Shown here one piece after another: positions 45,792 to 57,600 of a stretch of DNA of 64,000 nucleotides. The first letter of the stretch is position 1; each line of letters starts with the position of its first letter. Source of the stretch: Zingiber officinale (taxonomy: Eukaryota > Streptophyta > Magnoliopsida > Zingiberales > Zingiberaceae); the NCBI RefSeq assembly GCF_018446385.1, contig NC_056002.1, positions 41,677,671-41,741,670 of the forward strand, given 5' to 3'. The notes beneath the pieces were generated by a model. It made no database searches, was not told the origin of the DNA, and saw only the letters and a program-made list of their open reading frames with translations. The translations under genes and the position numbers were made by a program.

Positions 45792-48700
45792 TCATGGATT
45801 TAAAGACTTGTGCTTGGAGGAGTAGATGACTGTTCCGAGCCAATCATCTGGAGCATCATCACCAACTTCTCCTCTTAGAGCTCTTAGAGAGTGGGGTGTT
45901 CCAGCCTACTAACCCGAAAGGATGCCTAAGATTAGTTTGAAATTGATGATTTGGAGTTCTTTTGTTGCATTCTTGTTACCTTTGTAATGTAGACATTGAT
46001 TCCAAGCTTAGCTATCATTGCAGCTTCAGCTATTTTGGTCTCCATTCCACCAGTTGTATCATGGGCAGCGACTGTGATCTTAACTGCAAGTATTGCGTAG
46101 CTTAGGACTAGTGAGAAATTAGATACATGAAGAATGGAGCTATTGGTGTTTTTGATACACGATATTATCAGAAGTCTTAGCATACCTCCTAGTTTCTTAA
46201 GCTGTAGACAGGGCTTCATGATCGACCAAGTCCCGTCCTCATCTACAGCTGTTATGTCTATGTCAGATGGCTGGTACATATTACAACTGGAATATATTGA
46301 AGCAGTAAAAAGAGCTAATAGATTAGCGACAAAAGTCAAGATGGTGCACTAGGGGAGGCTCCAGAAAAGCCTTCAAGCATTGCAATCTTGACAATATGCG
46401 TTTTAAAATATGTACCTGTTGGTTAACAAAAGTAGAACATTGATGCATAAGAAGCATAATTCATTCTTTGCATAACAGAAGATGAAAAATTGATGCATGG
46501 CAAATCAATCTTCACCTATTTTCCTGAGGAGAATGGCATCTGGGTCTGTTGGTGGGCGGTCATAAACTCCTAGAACATCTGTCTTCATGCTAATAGTAAG
46601 AGAGCAAGTGAACGGAATTCGAAGATTGTAATTTTCAAGAGAAAGATTGAAATCCATCTTGCTTCTTAGGCTATATTGTTTTATTTAAAAGTAGAGTTTT
46701 AAATGCTTGGGCAGTAAATAATAGACTAAACTCTTCTAAATGCAAGTTCTCAAGGATACAAGAAATACAACATAGTTGGGCATTAATTCATGCGAAAGAT
46801 GGCGTATGATCACATCCCCACTAAGTATAGTGCAATCCTGAACAATTTAGACCTGCAGTCAGTTTGGATCAAAGAATAGGAAAAATGACATTTCCCCCAA
46901 GACTAGAATTATCCTTTTTGCACACTCGATGCTATACGAAACTCAGCAAAGTTAGTGCTGAACTAACCAGTAACTCATCGAGTACAGCATCTCCATGCAA
47001 AATCTGTAAAAAAAGGTTAGTTAGAATTTGGGCCACTAGCTTGTTACTCTTTCATTTTTGCAAGTAAAACAAAAGCTATATTGCCTATGCATATACATAG
47101 ATTTAAGAGAAGAAAACTTTGGCTATTGTCCTACCATCTAACATTTTCATTGGTTTTCAACTAATATTCAAATAATTTATACATCAAAGTTGAAGAAATA
47201 ATACCTCCCTGATCCATGAAAAGTAATACAACTCACCTATGCTAATTTTTGTGTCCTCTCTTAATGGAGATAGCATATAGATTATAGTTTATGGAAGTAC
47301 TGTAACAGAAATCAAATGTTGGTAGCTTACAGGGACAAAACCTGAATCAACTGCCTTAATGACATGAGAAACATCAGCTGAAGCGACCTGAAAAAAGATC
47401 AGCAGCATGAATGAAACTGGTAAAACATGTATGCTGAAATAAAGAACAGTATGCTACAAATAAATCCATAAAAGTAGCAGGGAATGCTAGTAAAAAGCAG
47501 AAATTATAAGCTGTGCCAGTAGAAATATTGAGGAAAGTATCAAGGAATAGTGGTTTAGATTTTAAATTAAAATGATAATTCTTGGGCAGTAAATAATCAA
47601 CTAACTGTTAATTCAATACTTGAAGTAAAATATAAATTATGACAATACTGTCGTAAGCTTCTAACATTTCTTCCATTTGTTGACCATCCACAAGAAAATG
47701 GTGGCATTCCAACAGATGGTATCCCTTCTGCAAGGAAAATAATGTATCATCAGTGCTGCGCCTCCATATAATAGATTAACTATGTAACTATGCACATATT
47801 AATGCAAGAAACATGACTCTTTCTGGAAGTGATTATAGATAAGAAAATTACATCACATACTATAGTCATTATATTTAAAAAAAAATCAATAATTGTATCT
47901 TTTTCATAAACATACAATAGAATACGATATTAATTTAATTTGCAGGCAAGCTCACTTATGTTGTATTTGTATCCTTTGCCAATGTGGTCACCACACTATT
48001 CTTCTATTTGAGGTAGGCTTATGCCCTGTATGTATTTTTTGCCGATGAGAAGGGGAGCCTTGGTGCAACGGTAAAGTTGTTGCCATGTGACCAAAAGGTC
48101 ACGGATTCGAATCCTGGAAACAGCCTCTTGCAAAAAGCAGGTAATGCTGTGTACAATGGATCCTTCCCCGGGACCCCGCATGGCAGGAGCTTCGTGCACC
48201 GGGTTGCCCTCTTTTTTTTTTATGTATTTTTTGCCGATGTGACCACCACACTATTCACCTATTTGCTTTTATAAGATAAAGTCCTGAAATTTCTAACTCA
48301 TTGTCCAAGATTAGATTAACTGGAGTTAATTAATTTTTCTTTTTATCATAGAAGTGAGAGTAGTTATAGATAGTCATGTTAGTACACATGACTCTGAAGC
48401 CACTATGAGCTTAAGAAATTACCTTGATCCTAATAGATTGATGCTGCAACGCCCAGTAAATGTTGAATATAAGTTTTGGTAGGGAGCAATAAAATGTGTA
48501 AAATGTGTAGGTCATTGGGTTGAATATAAAAACTATCATAAATAATGATAAAATATTAGCAAAGGTCAAACATGATAGCACAGGGCATGCAACTCAGCAT
48601 CCAAGAAAAAATGCATACCTCTGGCAAGGGCTCTCACAATTTCAAGATTGAGGGATGTCACCTGAATTAAAACAGATAAAAAATAGCAATTTATAGATGT

Positions 48701-51700
48701 ATAATTAGAAACGTGAATATTGATATAAATATCCAGCCACAGAGTAATTCATATGCTCATATATTCTTGATTAAAGAAAATCAGTAGAAAGCAAATGTTG
48801 TATCTGTGTATTTCAATGACAACCAATATGGACTATTAAATGCATAAGCTTTTGAGAGTAGCCACTTAACATATATCTGAAAGAACCTACTATCAAAGTT
48901 GTCTTGGTCCAATGTGAAAAAACTCAAATGTTACCCATATTATGAGGAACAGATGAAAGTTGGTAGAAGTAACTTTCCTATGGTCTGAGAATCTCACCTT
49001 TCACCTTAAGATCGTACCTCTACTAACTTTCTTCAGTCTTTACTAATCAATTTCACAACTCAATCAAAACTCAAAGCTTGATCTCAACCAGGGCTCTCAT
49101 TGAACAGGTGAAGCATGACATGAATATTTCTAGCAGTCCCACTCATTCAGTTGAGCTATAATATCTAGCTAGTACACAAGGGGAATTGGGTGGGGGTGAG
49201 AAGGGGGCTTCCGATAGACTTTTTGAACATCTCTTATGAATGCATTTGTTCCATGTTGGCCAACAGTGGACAGGAACTAAACAGAGCATCATATATGATT
49301 CAGATTATTTGATGTTATCTTATAATAAAAATTACAAATATTAGAAAATGATAAAATTAGCTCAATTAGTTAACACTAAGAGGTGAAGAAAAAGATGAAT
49401 CTTACTGAGATTCGTGTAGCCACAAAACCTGCCTTAACGAGCGGAAGATGTAATCCACCTTTATGCACACCAGATGTACTTGCTTGAAAGTGCCCAAATG
49501 ACCCTAAAAAAGTTTTTAAAAAAATTAACACCGCGCAAATACAAAATTCTGAAAAATGCATGCAGAAAAGAATTTGAATTTTCAAGCACTAGGCTTTAAA
49601 CCTAGATGGTGAAACATTACTGAAAATTTTCATGTTTTCATCATCTACTGAAGCTGAAGGTGAATGAAGCAAGTCATCACTCTTAGCGTGATAGAGAATA
49701 TAGAAGGGAGCAAAAGCTTCAAAGGATTGATTATTGGGATGTGAAAGTGAAAATCCCATTTGTACCCAAGATTAAGGAGGCTTTATTCTGATACTCAAAA
49801 TGGCTTTGTATAACTAGTCAAAGTTTTGATCTACCAAATCTTCGAATCACATTGCACAGAGTGACCAAACAGAAGCAAATCTACCACCCTCGTGATTCAA
49901 TTGCAAATTTTGCTCGACTAGAAAGGAGGTTCACAGGACACTGTGAAGAACCTACAGATCCTGCTCACTATTGCTACTGAAAAGAAGAAAGTGCTAGAGA
50001 TTATATTCAAAGGTTTTATTTGGAGGTTTGGTAATGTCTGATGTACTTTCAAAAGTTTTCCTGACTGTTGGTATGGCCTAAGTTAACAACATCAATTTGT
50101 ATTTGAAATTCAAAGAATAGATTATTGGGATGTGAAAATCCCATTTGCACCCAAGATTAAGAAGGCTTCTATTCTCCACAACCTTCGACCTTTGACAATG
50201 GCACTCTATGAAGTATCCACTGATCTAATTGAGAGCTTAGTATGTTCCGATACTCAAAATGGTTTTGTAACTAGTCAATGTTTTGATCAACCAAGCTTTT
50301 CAGATCATTTTGCACAGAGTGACGAAACAGCAGCATCTTGACCACCCTCATGATTCAATAGCGAGTTTTGCTCGATTAGAAAGGAGGTTCACAAAACACT
50401 TTGAAGAACCTACAGATCTTGAACACTATTGCTACTGAAAAGAAGAAAGTGCCAGAGATTAGATTCAAAGATTTTATTTGGAGGTCTGGATAATGCCCGA
50501 TGTACTTTCAAAAGTTTTCTGACTATTGTCATGGCCTAAGCTAACAACATCAATTTGACTTTGAAATTCACCACAAGTCACTCTATAAAGGCCTCATTGG
50601 TTTAATCAGGCAAAAACTACAATAAAGGTGGAGAAAAGAGAAACTAGGTGCTATTAAAGCATCCATAAAGAGCCTTGAAAGGAGTACTTGTGTACTTGAA
50701 GGAAGGAACATGCTTCCAATTCTGCCAGAGCACAAGAACATAAGAATTGTCGATACTATCGAGATTGTGGCCACAAAAAAAAAGAATATTGAAAACTGAG
50801 AGAGAGGAAATAAAAAAGCTGATCAAAAGAGGTCACTTGAAGAATGTTGTAGCCAAACCCAAGGAGGAATCTGAATCCTCAGATCCATTGAGAGGACATG
50901 TCAATATCATGAAGAATTTTGTAGCCAAACATAAAGAGCTTGATAATGATTAAATCTACCATGGAAGGCTCAGACAGGAGGAGCCACACCATCCGTAACC
51001 TTTCAAACTAGTCATAGTAAGACATCTCAACTCAGATAAGTTCTAACAAGACTTGAGCCACCTCGGACCAAAAGATACTACCCTTGGGCAAATTTCCAAG
51101 TATCAGCCTACCTCAAACTGAACCACAAGTCACATCGAAACACCTCAACAAAGATCGAGCCCAATTTCTAGTCTAGAACAAACTATAGCAGTCTTAACTG
51201 AATCTAACCAAGTCATTGATCTCATAGCATTCTCTAATTGTATTCTTACAACTACGTGCCCACATTGTAGTTCAAGCTTGATTACTATTAAACTGATAAA
51301 ATTTGAAGATTACAGTTAATTGTTGTGTCCCTACCATAAAATATTGACGTTGTCTATGGGAACATATACTTAGGCATGGAATCAAGGAAAGAGGATAATA
51401 GACAAGGAGCAGATCCACTGAAAGCCCCAAGAAAAAGAACACACCAAAAATCAAGACAGAAAGATGAAAATAATCCCTTCTCCTCAGTAAGGAAAAGGAA
51501 AGTGTTTGAAATGGAAAGGTGATGGCAACATGGTCCAATCAGAAAAGATATGGAAAATTGTAAAAAAGAAAATGCAAGTGATGCACAGATACATCAATCC
51601 CAGCAGTGAACAATACAAGGGGAAGAGAAATGAGCAAGAGAAGAGAAGACCGAGGCTATCAAGATCAAGAACTGTGATGGAAGAATACAAAAGGTAGCTA

Positions 51701-52699
51701 TGAGTCTGAGGACAAGTCTCATCCATCTTAAGTGATGGAGAATGTTCATTCCACACTCAGAGTTCATCTAGGGGCAAGGAGCCTATCCATGAAAAGCAGT
51801 CTAAGCCAATGGAAACACGCACCAGACCAAAGATTTGGACTCCCTTCACCTTCGACCTCCAGGAGAACCAATCCTGAGAGGATTCTAGGTGCTCAGTATG
51901 GACACCTAACAATGGATGAGTGCCCATCAGAGCACATACAGGCTTTTAATGCACAAATATCCTCATACTTAGTTTGGGTGCCCTCATCTACCAAGTCTTC
52001 CCAGCAAACCTTTGAGAAGTAGCACACTGGTGGTCTTACATATTCCACTCAACAATATCGACCTCTACAAGCTGCGCATTGCAGTCCCAACAACCCTCAG
52101 CGTGGTAGCACATTGTAGTCCGAGACTAATTATTGATAAAATTTCACAGGCAATTACTATCAGTTGTGTCCTGACCATATCAATTACTTATCATTTCTCT
52201 CCTAATACAAAACTGAGATTTTTCTATCCAAAATGCCAATTGACAATCTATCAGCTACATTAACACAAATAATGGGGATCTTCCAACTAACCTGCTCCAT
52301 GGACAACAATGAAATTGCTAACCAAATCCAATGCTCGGCCATCTTTAAACTCTTCCGCCAAGGAAACGGCTGCATATCCCATCTGCGTGCTCCAGTCCAT
52401 GGAAGGAACACTTCCCGGTGAAGAATTCGTGGAACCGGCCATTGCTTCCCTCAGTTGAGCGCACACCGACTTCAGAGTCTCCATGTTTATGCTCTCCAGC
52501 TCATTCTTACAAGTGATCGCAGCACCACCTACAAAGGAAAGTTAGAAACGAAGTAAAAGGGGGCTAAAAATCTAAAAAACGAGATTACAGAAAGATCTAT
52601 ACCGAGCTTTACGATGCATCGAAGAGGGGATTTGCAGCCTCGCTGGATCTGATCGGAAGGAAACGGCGCAGTTGCGATCTTCTTCTCTTCGTCTCCCAT
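45792..52699 (-). CDS. IPK: Isopentenyl phosphate kinase
   Basis: 351-residue protein from 12 exons: 52699-52603, 52528-52292, 49503-49406, 48661-48619, 47727-47666, 47387-47331, 47003-46968, 46837-46760, 46582-46516, 46248-46186, 46083-45980 and 45905-45792. All have GT-AG junctions and matching phases. It is an ATP-dependent kinase of the amino-acid-kinase fold that converts isopentenyl and dimethylallyl monophosphate to the diphosphates, recycling them into isoprenoid synthesis (cytosol in plants). Seen here: VKLGGAAIT (Lys31), HGAGSFGHF with the likely catalytic His116, GVHKGGL, VKAGFVATRIS, VGMPPFSCGWST, ILHGDAVLDELLDCTILSGD, NYVVFLTDVLGVYDRPP and AAHDTTGGMETKI. Arabidopsis IPK is about 330 residues; the surplus lies mostly after residue ~60. 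No transit peptide is evident. Introns 2 and 4 carry transposons, but the exons are clean. Confidence 0.93.
48048..48220 (+). mobile_element. Au-type tRNA-derived SINE in intron 4 of IPK
   Basis: 173 bp with the Au head (ggggagccttggtgcaacgg, A box), a B box (ggattcgaatcc) and 'cctggaaacagcctcttgc', ending in a T-run. It is flanked by an exact 19-bp target duplication, tatgtattttttgccgatg (48029-48047 and 48221-48239). It lies antisense to the host gene. The T-tail and intact boxes suggest a fairly young copy. Confidence 0.93.
49700..52060 (+). mobile_element. Ty3-gypsy gag remains in IPK intron 2
   Basis: Plus-strand fragments resembling gypsy (Tat/Retand-type) gag. They include a zinc-finger-like YYRDCGHKKKEY followed by EEIKKLIKRGHLKNVVAKPKEE near 50750-50860, RDYIQRF-like sequence around 50455, and a 'WTP..MDECPSEHIQAFNAQ' block near 51890-51960. 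Heavily broken and old. Part of it (49718-50568) is tandemly duplicated. Confidence 0.5.
49718..50568. repeat. 391-bp tandem duplication in IPK intron 2
   Basis: Copy 1 is about 49718-50108 and copy 2 about 50109-50568. Both contain 'gattattgggatgtgaaa', 'ctactgaaaagaagaaagtg' and 'tgatgtactttcaaaagttt'/'cgatgtactttcaaaagttt'. Copy 2 is longer through a few indels. The duplicated unit is part of the gypsy gag remains. Confidence 0.82.
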
Positions 52700-54612
52700 A
52701 ACTTCCCTGAAGTTTGCGGAGATCGAAGACGAAGATTGTTCTACTGCTTCGTATGGGAAGGGAATCTAATTTTTGAAATGCCCCTCCAAGTTTAGCAGAA
52801 TTCTTAAAAGCATTAATATTTTTAATATCAAAATACTTTTTAGTAATTTTATTTTACTATTATAAGACTAATAAGCAAGTGACTTGGATAATAATTTAAA
52901 AATATAAAAGAATCAATCTTAAGGATGGGTATTTTGAAAATAAAATTAAAAAAAATTATAAATGTTAATATTAATGCAATCTCCTTAATAAAGGTAAAAT
53001 ACTATTATGAAGTTATCCCTCTTAATGTTTGATGGAAAATTATTATTAATAACTTTAGTTATCTAATTAAGATTATATTATTTAATCTTATTTGATTCAA
53101 GTAATAAATGATTCCTAATTAATATATCATGCTCGACACATTATCAAATGAGGGATATAATCCGGAATGTAATTACCTTGAAGTTTAAGATTTTATGTGA
53201 TTCTAAATTAATAAAAATATATATAATATTTTTTCCAAATTCATATAATCAAGATTATATATGATAACTTGAATGAAACATAATATACAATTCAAGATAA
53301 TAACATTCCAAATTATATCTGTCATTTGTTGACGTGATGGGCATACTCTATTATCTAAGAATTATTCATTACTTAAATTAAATAAGATTAAATAACATAA
53401 CGTTAATTGATAATTAAGATTATCAATAATAACCGTCAATCAAATATACCATTATAGTCTAAACGAGTCATATGTTTTAAGACTTTACGGAAGGTTTGAA
53501 CCATGGACTACAATTTTGACTCTCCTCTATCCTCTCTTACCACCCGCTCAGACCTTGGGTCACCAGATTATCTATAATAGCATATTCAATTACTCACCTT
53601 GGCATTTTGAGGTACGTCCTTGTAAGCTTCTCCCAATAGAAATACCCACTTGTAATGCGCTAGGGTATCCTTGAGTGTGAACATATCCTTAATACGGTTT
53701 GATCCTCTTCGGAGATATGTTCGATCAAGTTTGACAAAAGATCATCCTAATTATTGCAAGGCCGTAAGTCGATCAACTTCCGTAGATATATGTTCTGTAG
53801 CACACAATGATTAACTTCCACAAAAATATCTCATCATCTTGTACTCGACGTGCATTGGTTCGTTGCAAAAGCTTCTTTAGCCCCGCCCATAGAGACACTA
53901 AAACTTCACCTTCATAAAGATTCTAGAATCCATTTCCTTGCTTCTTAAATCCCCTCTTTGATGGAGATTTATTTGTTATGGTCGATTTCCTCCATGAAAA
54001 TTATACTACAACACGATATTTGTTCCTTGTGGCATCGCAATTTGATAGAAGATAGAAGGACACACGACAATAAGCAAGTCGGCTACCTCTAACCATGATT
54101 TCTTTTCCCGAAGATAGAAGATTCTCATACTAGCACTAATCATTCAAAATACATAGACATGATTTTTTTTTTTTTCTTGTCAAAATCATTGAGGCGATCT
54201 AGATTGATATGCATTAAGAAAATGATCTAAATATCACAGGCAAATCACAGATATCGAATAAACAAGACATCTAGAATTAAGGAATCCTCTAAGACAATTA
54301 CTTGGCAAAGAAGCAAACAATGTCAGGAACTGTACAAGAACTGTTGTACAATAACTTCCTCTGAAAATGTCATCAACTAGTGAAGCTGTAAACTCAGGCA
54401 TCGAAGGGGAGAGGCAGTGTGGAATAAGAAACATGGTTTAAGCCGCCTGAGATTCCAAAAACCTTACAATACACTCAGAATGAGCTGGTGATGCTTGGAC
54501 AATTCGCCAACATGATAAAGTTTCAACAAAGGTACAAGTCCGTTGATCAAAAGAAAAAAAACTGAGCTTCTGAACAAGCAAATTCAAAATATCTAGACGT
54601 GAATGAAGTAAT
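52700..54612. other. Intergenic region between IPK and the F-box gene
   Basis: Includes the IPK promoter (52700 onward, transcribed leftward), a foldback element (53024-53450), and about 1.1 kb with no recognised feature (53460-54612). The last part of the latter probably includes the 3' untranslated region of the F-box gene. Confidence 0.5.
53024..53450. mobile_element. Foldback (MITE-like) element upstream of IPK
   Basis: The left arm ('atgtttgatggaaaattatt' onward, including 'ttatttaatcttatttgatt') pairs with the right arm ending 'taaccgtcaatcaaatatac', which includes 'aattaaataagattaaataa'. The arms are over 100 bp each and about 75% matched by eye. It is AT-rich and non-coding. The target duplication is not clear, so the family is not assigned. 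Confidence 0.6.
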
Positions 54613-57600
54613 TTAGGTAATGACACCGCCTGCATGATGTTGCCAACCATCCTTGCAGCCGATCTCACAACCCATGGCGCAAATGCTTAGACCAGGTTTA
54701 GTGCTCAAAAGCTCCTCAGGTGCATCTTTGCCTTCCGAGAAGAACCTTGTTTTCCCTACACCCAACCATCGGAGACCACAAAAGAACGGATGACTGACCA
54801 TTCTTGACACATTAGCAGACAATCTGCAGCAGTTGAACAAATCAAGCTTTCTGAGTGATCTTTTTCCTCTAGTTCTTTCAGGTGAACCTAATGCAGATAG
54901 AGATGCGTCGCTGATAAAAAAGCAGTTCCTGATACACAGATTACTGATTTCTGTACAAGCTTCTGCGACAGCAACAATAGCTATATCCGATAAGGACAGG
55001 TAAGAAAGATCAAGCGTAACCAAAGTTTTACGGAGAATACTATCACACAGCATCATAACTATGCCCCTATCTGTGATTCTTTTGCAGCCTCTAAGATTCA
55101 AAGTCTCTATAGGGGAAGTTCCACCACCAAGTGTGGACAAGCCCTCATCACTAATGTCGACCCCACTGAGATTCAATGTTGTCATCTTGCACAATCTTGA
55201 TATTGAGTTCAATCCTTCGTCTGCAATGTTTCTGCAGAGCGAGAGGTCCAACACCTGTAAATTTTCACATAAAGAAAAATACTCTAGAATTTCACTGGTT
55301 ATGTATTTGCCGGATACCAGTCTCACTTCGGTGAGGTTTCCAGTGGGTGCAAAATTATGAAATGTCAAATCTGACAACAAAAGTCCGTTCCAAATTTGCA
55401 ATCTTTTCAGATTCTTGCAAAACTGAAGAATAGAACTGTAGCCTGCATCAGTAACTTTAGCAAACCCTCCCAATCTCAATGATTCAAGTCTTCCACATCC
55501 CTCAGCAAGCAAGAGAATACCGACATCATTCACCATTTTAAACTTGGTTAGAGACTTCTTACCCCGTGTGAGAGAGAGACTGATCAACTTTCCAAAAGAT
55601 CCAAGTAACTCAAGACCTCTGTTAGTCAAGTCATTTTGTAAAGAAGGTCCTTCCCTCAGATTATCTTCAAGGCATAACTCAACCAAATGGTGAAGATTGC
55701 TTGTGATACTAAAGACAAGTTCATCTGTTATTTGGCTTACAACAAGAGTTAATGATCGCAGGGAATAAATCATGGGACCTGAAGAAGGCATACTCACACT
55801 GGCTAACCATGCATCTGATCCACCAACTCCACGGTTGCAAATAAACTGCTTTGCATGCAAATCTGATATAGGCCGCAGCAGCAAAACTTTTATCGTTTGG
55901 GGGATGGTCAATTGGAAGGACCAAAGATTACAAAAGTAATCATGATCAGAATATAATTTTACACTGAAAGACTGCAAAAGATATCACATTTTAGTAACTC
56001 GCTTATTGTCGTTATATCAGCAACCTGATTACTAATGATCAGGGGAAAAAATGAAACTATTAGTTAAATGTTTACCTCCAAGCATAAGCACCTATCAAGC
56101 ATCTGTCCTACAGACTTATTGTAGGAAGCAGCTGGTTCATTGTTCACTTGTTTCATCTCCACTGTGAACATTCTGACACAAAAACAGTGATAGATAAATT
56201 AAATGTTAAGAGAACAATATAAATGAAAATTTCATAACTGTGATCTAAGTTTACTTTCTCAATATTCTCTCTTACAATGCCATGTACGAAAAGGAAGGGA
56301 ATCACGAGTTAAGACTTTTGAGAAGATGTTCAAAGTATATGAACCTTAATAGAGCATTTGATTCATGGAATGAAAATAACAAGAAATACTATTAGTTATT
56401 ATTCGAGAATGGAGTAGAATATAAATATATATGCTATTTGGTAGGACAATTTGTTAAAGCTTTCATCCGAATCTAACTACATGTTCCTTCAATCATGATA
56501 CTCCAACATGTATTGCTTTTCCGCACCATTCGTATTTTACTATCTTTCGAGCTAGGTGTAGTAGCCTATAGTGTTTTTATGTCTTTGACTAGCATTTTTC
56601 TTTTTGAACTAGCCATCTATCATTTAAAATAATAATAATAATAAATTGAATTAATAAAAAATAATAGTAAATTACATAAAATTAAGTTAGTTTTGTTTAA
56701 ATCAAGTTTAAAATATAATTCAAATCAATTTAGGTTAATTCAATTGTACTAATCAATTTTAATTCTAATTATATTAATTTTGAATGTTAAGCAATTTTAA
56801 TTCTGAACTTTAGTCTAGATATAAATTGACTTTTCAAATGCAGACTTTTTGCCTAGGAAACCATAGGTCTTTTGCTAAAATAAAGTATTAAAATGCGGTT
56901 CCAAGTGGTAGTTGGCCCATTACCTAGTGCCATGGCAGTAGGCATACACTGAGGTAGGAGCCTAAACGGTTAACATTAAAATATATAAGAAAAATATATC
57001 AAATTAAAAATAAGTAAAGTTAAATGTATATGTATGACACTATTTTAAGCAATTAAAATAAGTTTAAAAATAATAATAATAAAATAAAATAAAATAAACA
57101 AATCATAATTGATAAGCAAGCACTAAACAGGCAACAACAGTGAAAGATTTTATATTTTACAATTGCTACCAAGAAAATCAGCCAAAAAATGTAAAAAGAT
57201 TCTAAGCATGCTGAAATTAAATGAATAAAAAGCGAAACAATAAATGAGGGGGAAAAAAAAAGAGAAGAGGGAGATCACACCTAAGGAAGAGAAAGAAAAG
57301 ATGGCTGAAAAATTATCAAAAACCGTGTAGGCCACTGACATTGTACAAAAAAAGAGAGATGGAAGTCATGTGAGGTGGGAGGCTTGGATAAACAAGGAGT
57401 GTTTGGTGGGCTAATGAGGAGAATTAGAAATATTTTCTAATTTCAAATGAAGTAGCAACTTCTAGATTTTATTTTATTTTTCCTTAGACCTGATTGGATT
57501 GCTAAAGCAGAATGCTTAGGCTGCCTACGTCATTTTTTAAAAGGTTGTCTATCTCAAAGCACCAAACAACTAGACAAATCAAATTGGTGGGAAATAGATT

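Noticed and set aside
48048-48120. tRNA-like sequence with A and B boxes
   Set aside because: It is the head of an Au SINE with a target duplication and does not fold as a tRNA gene.
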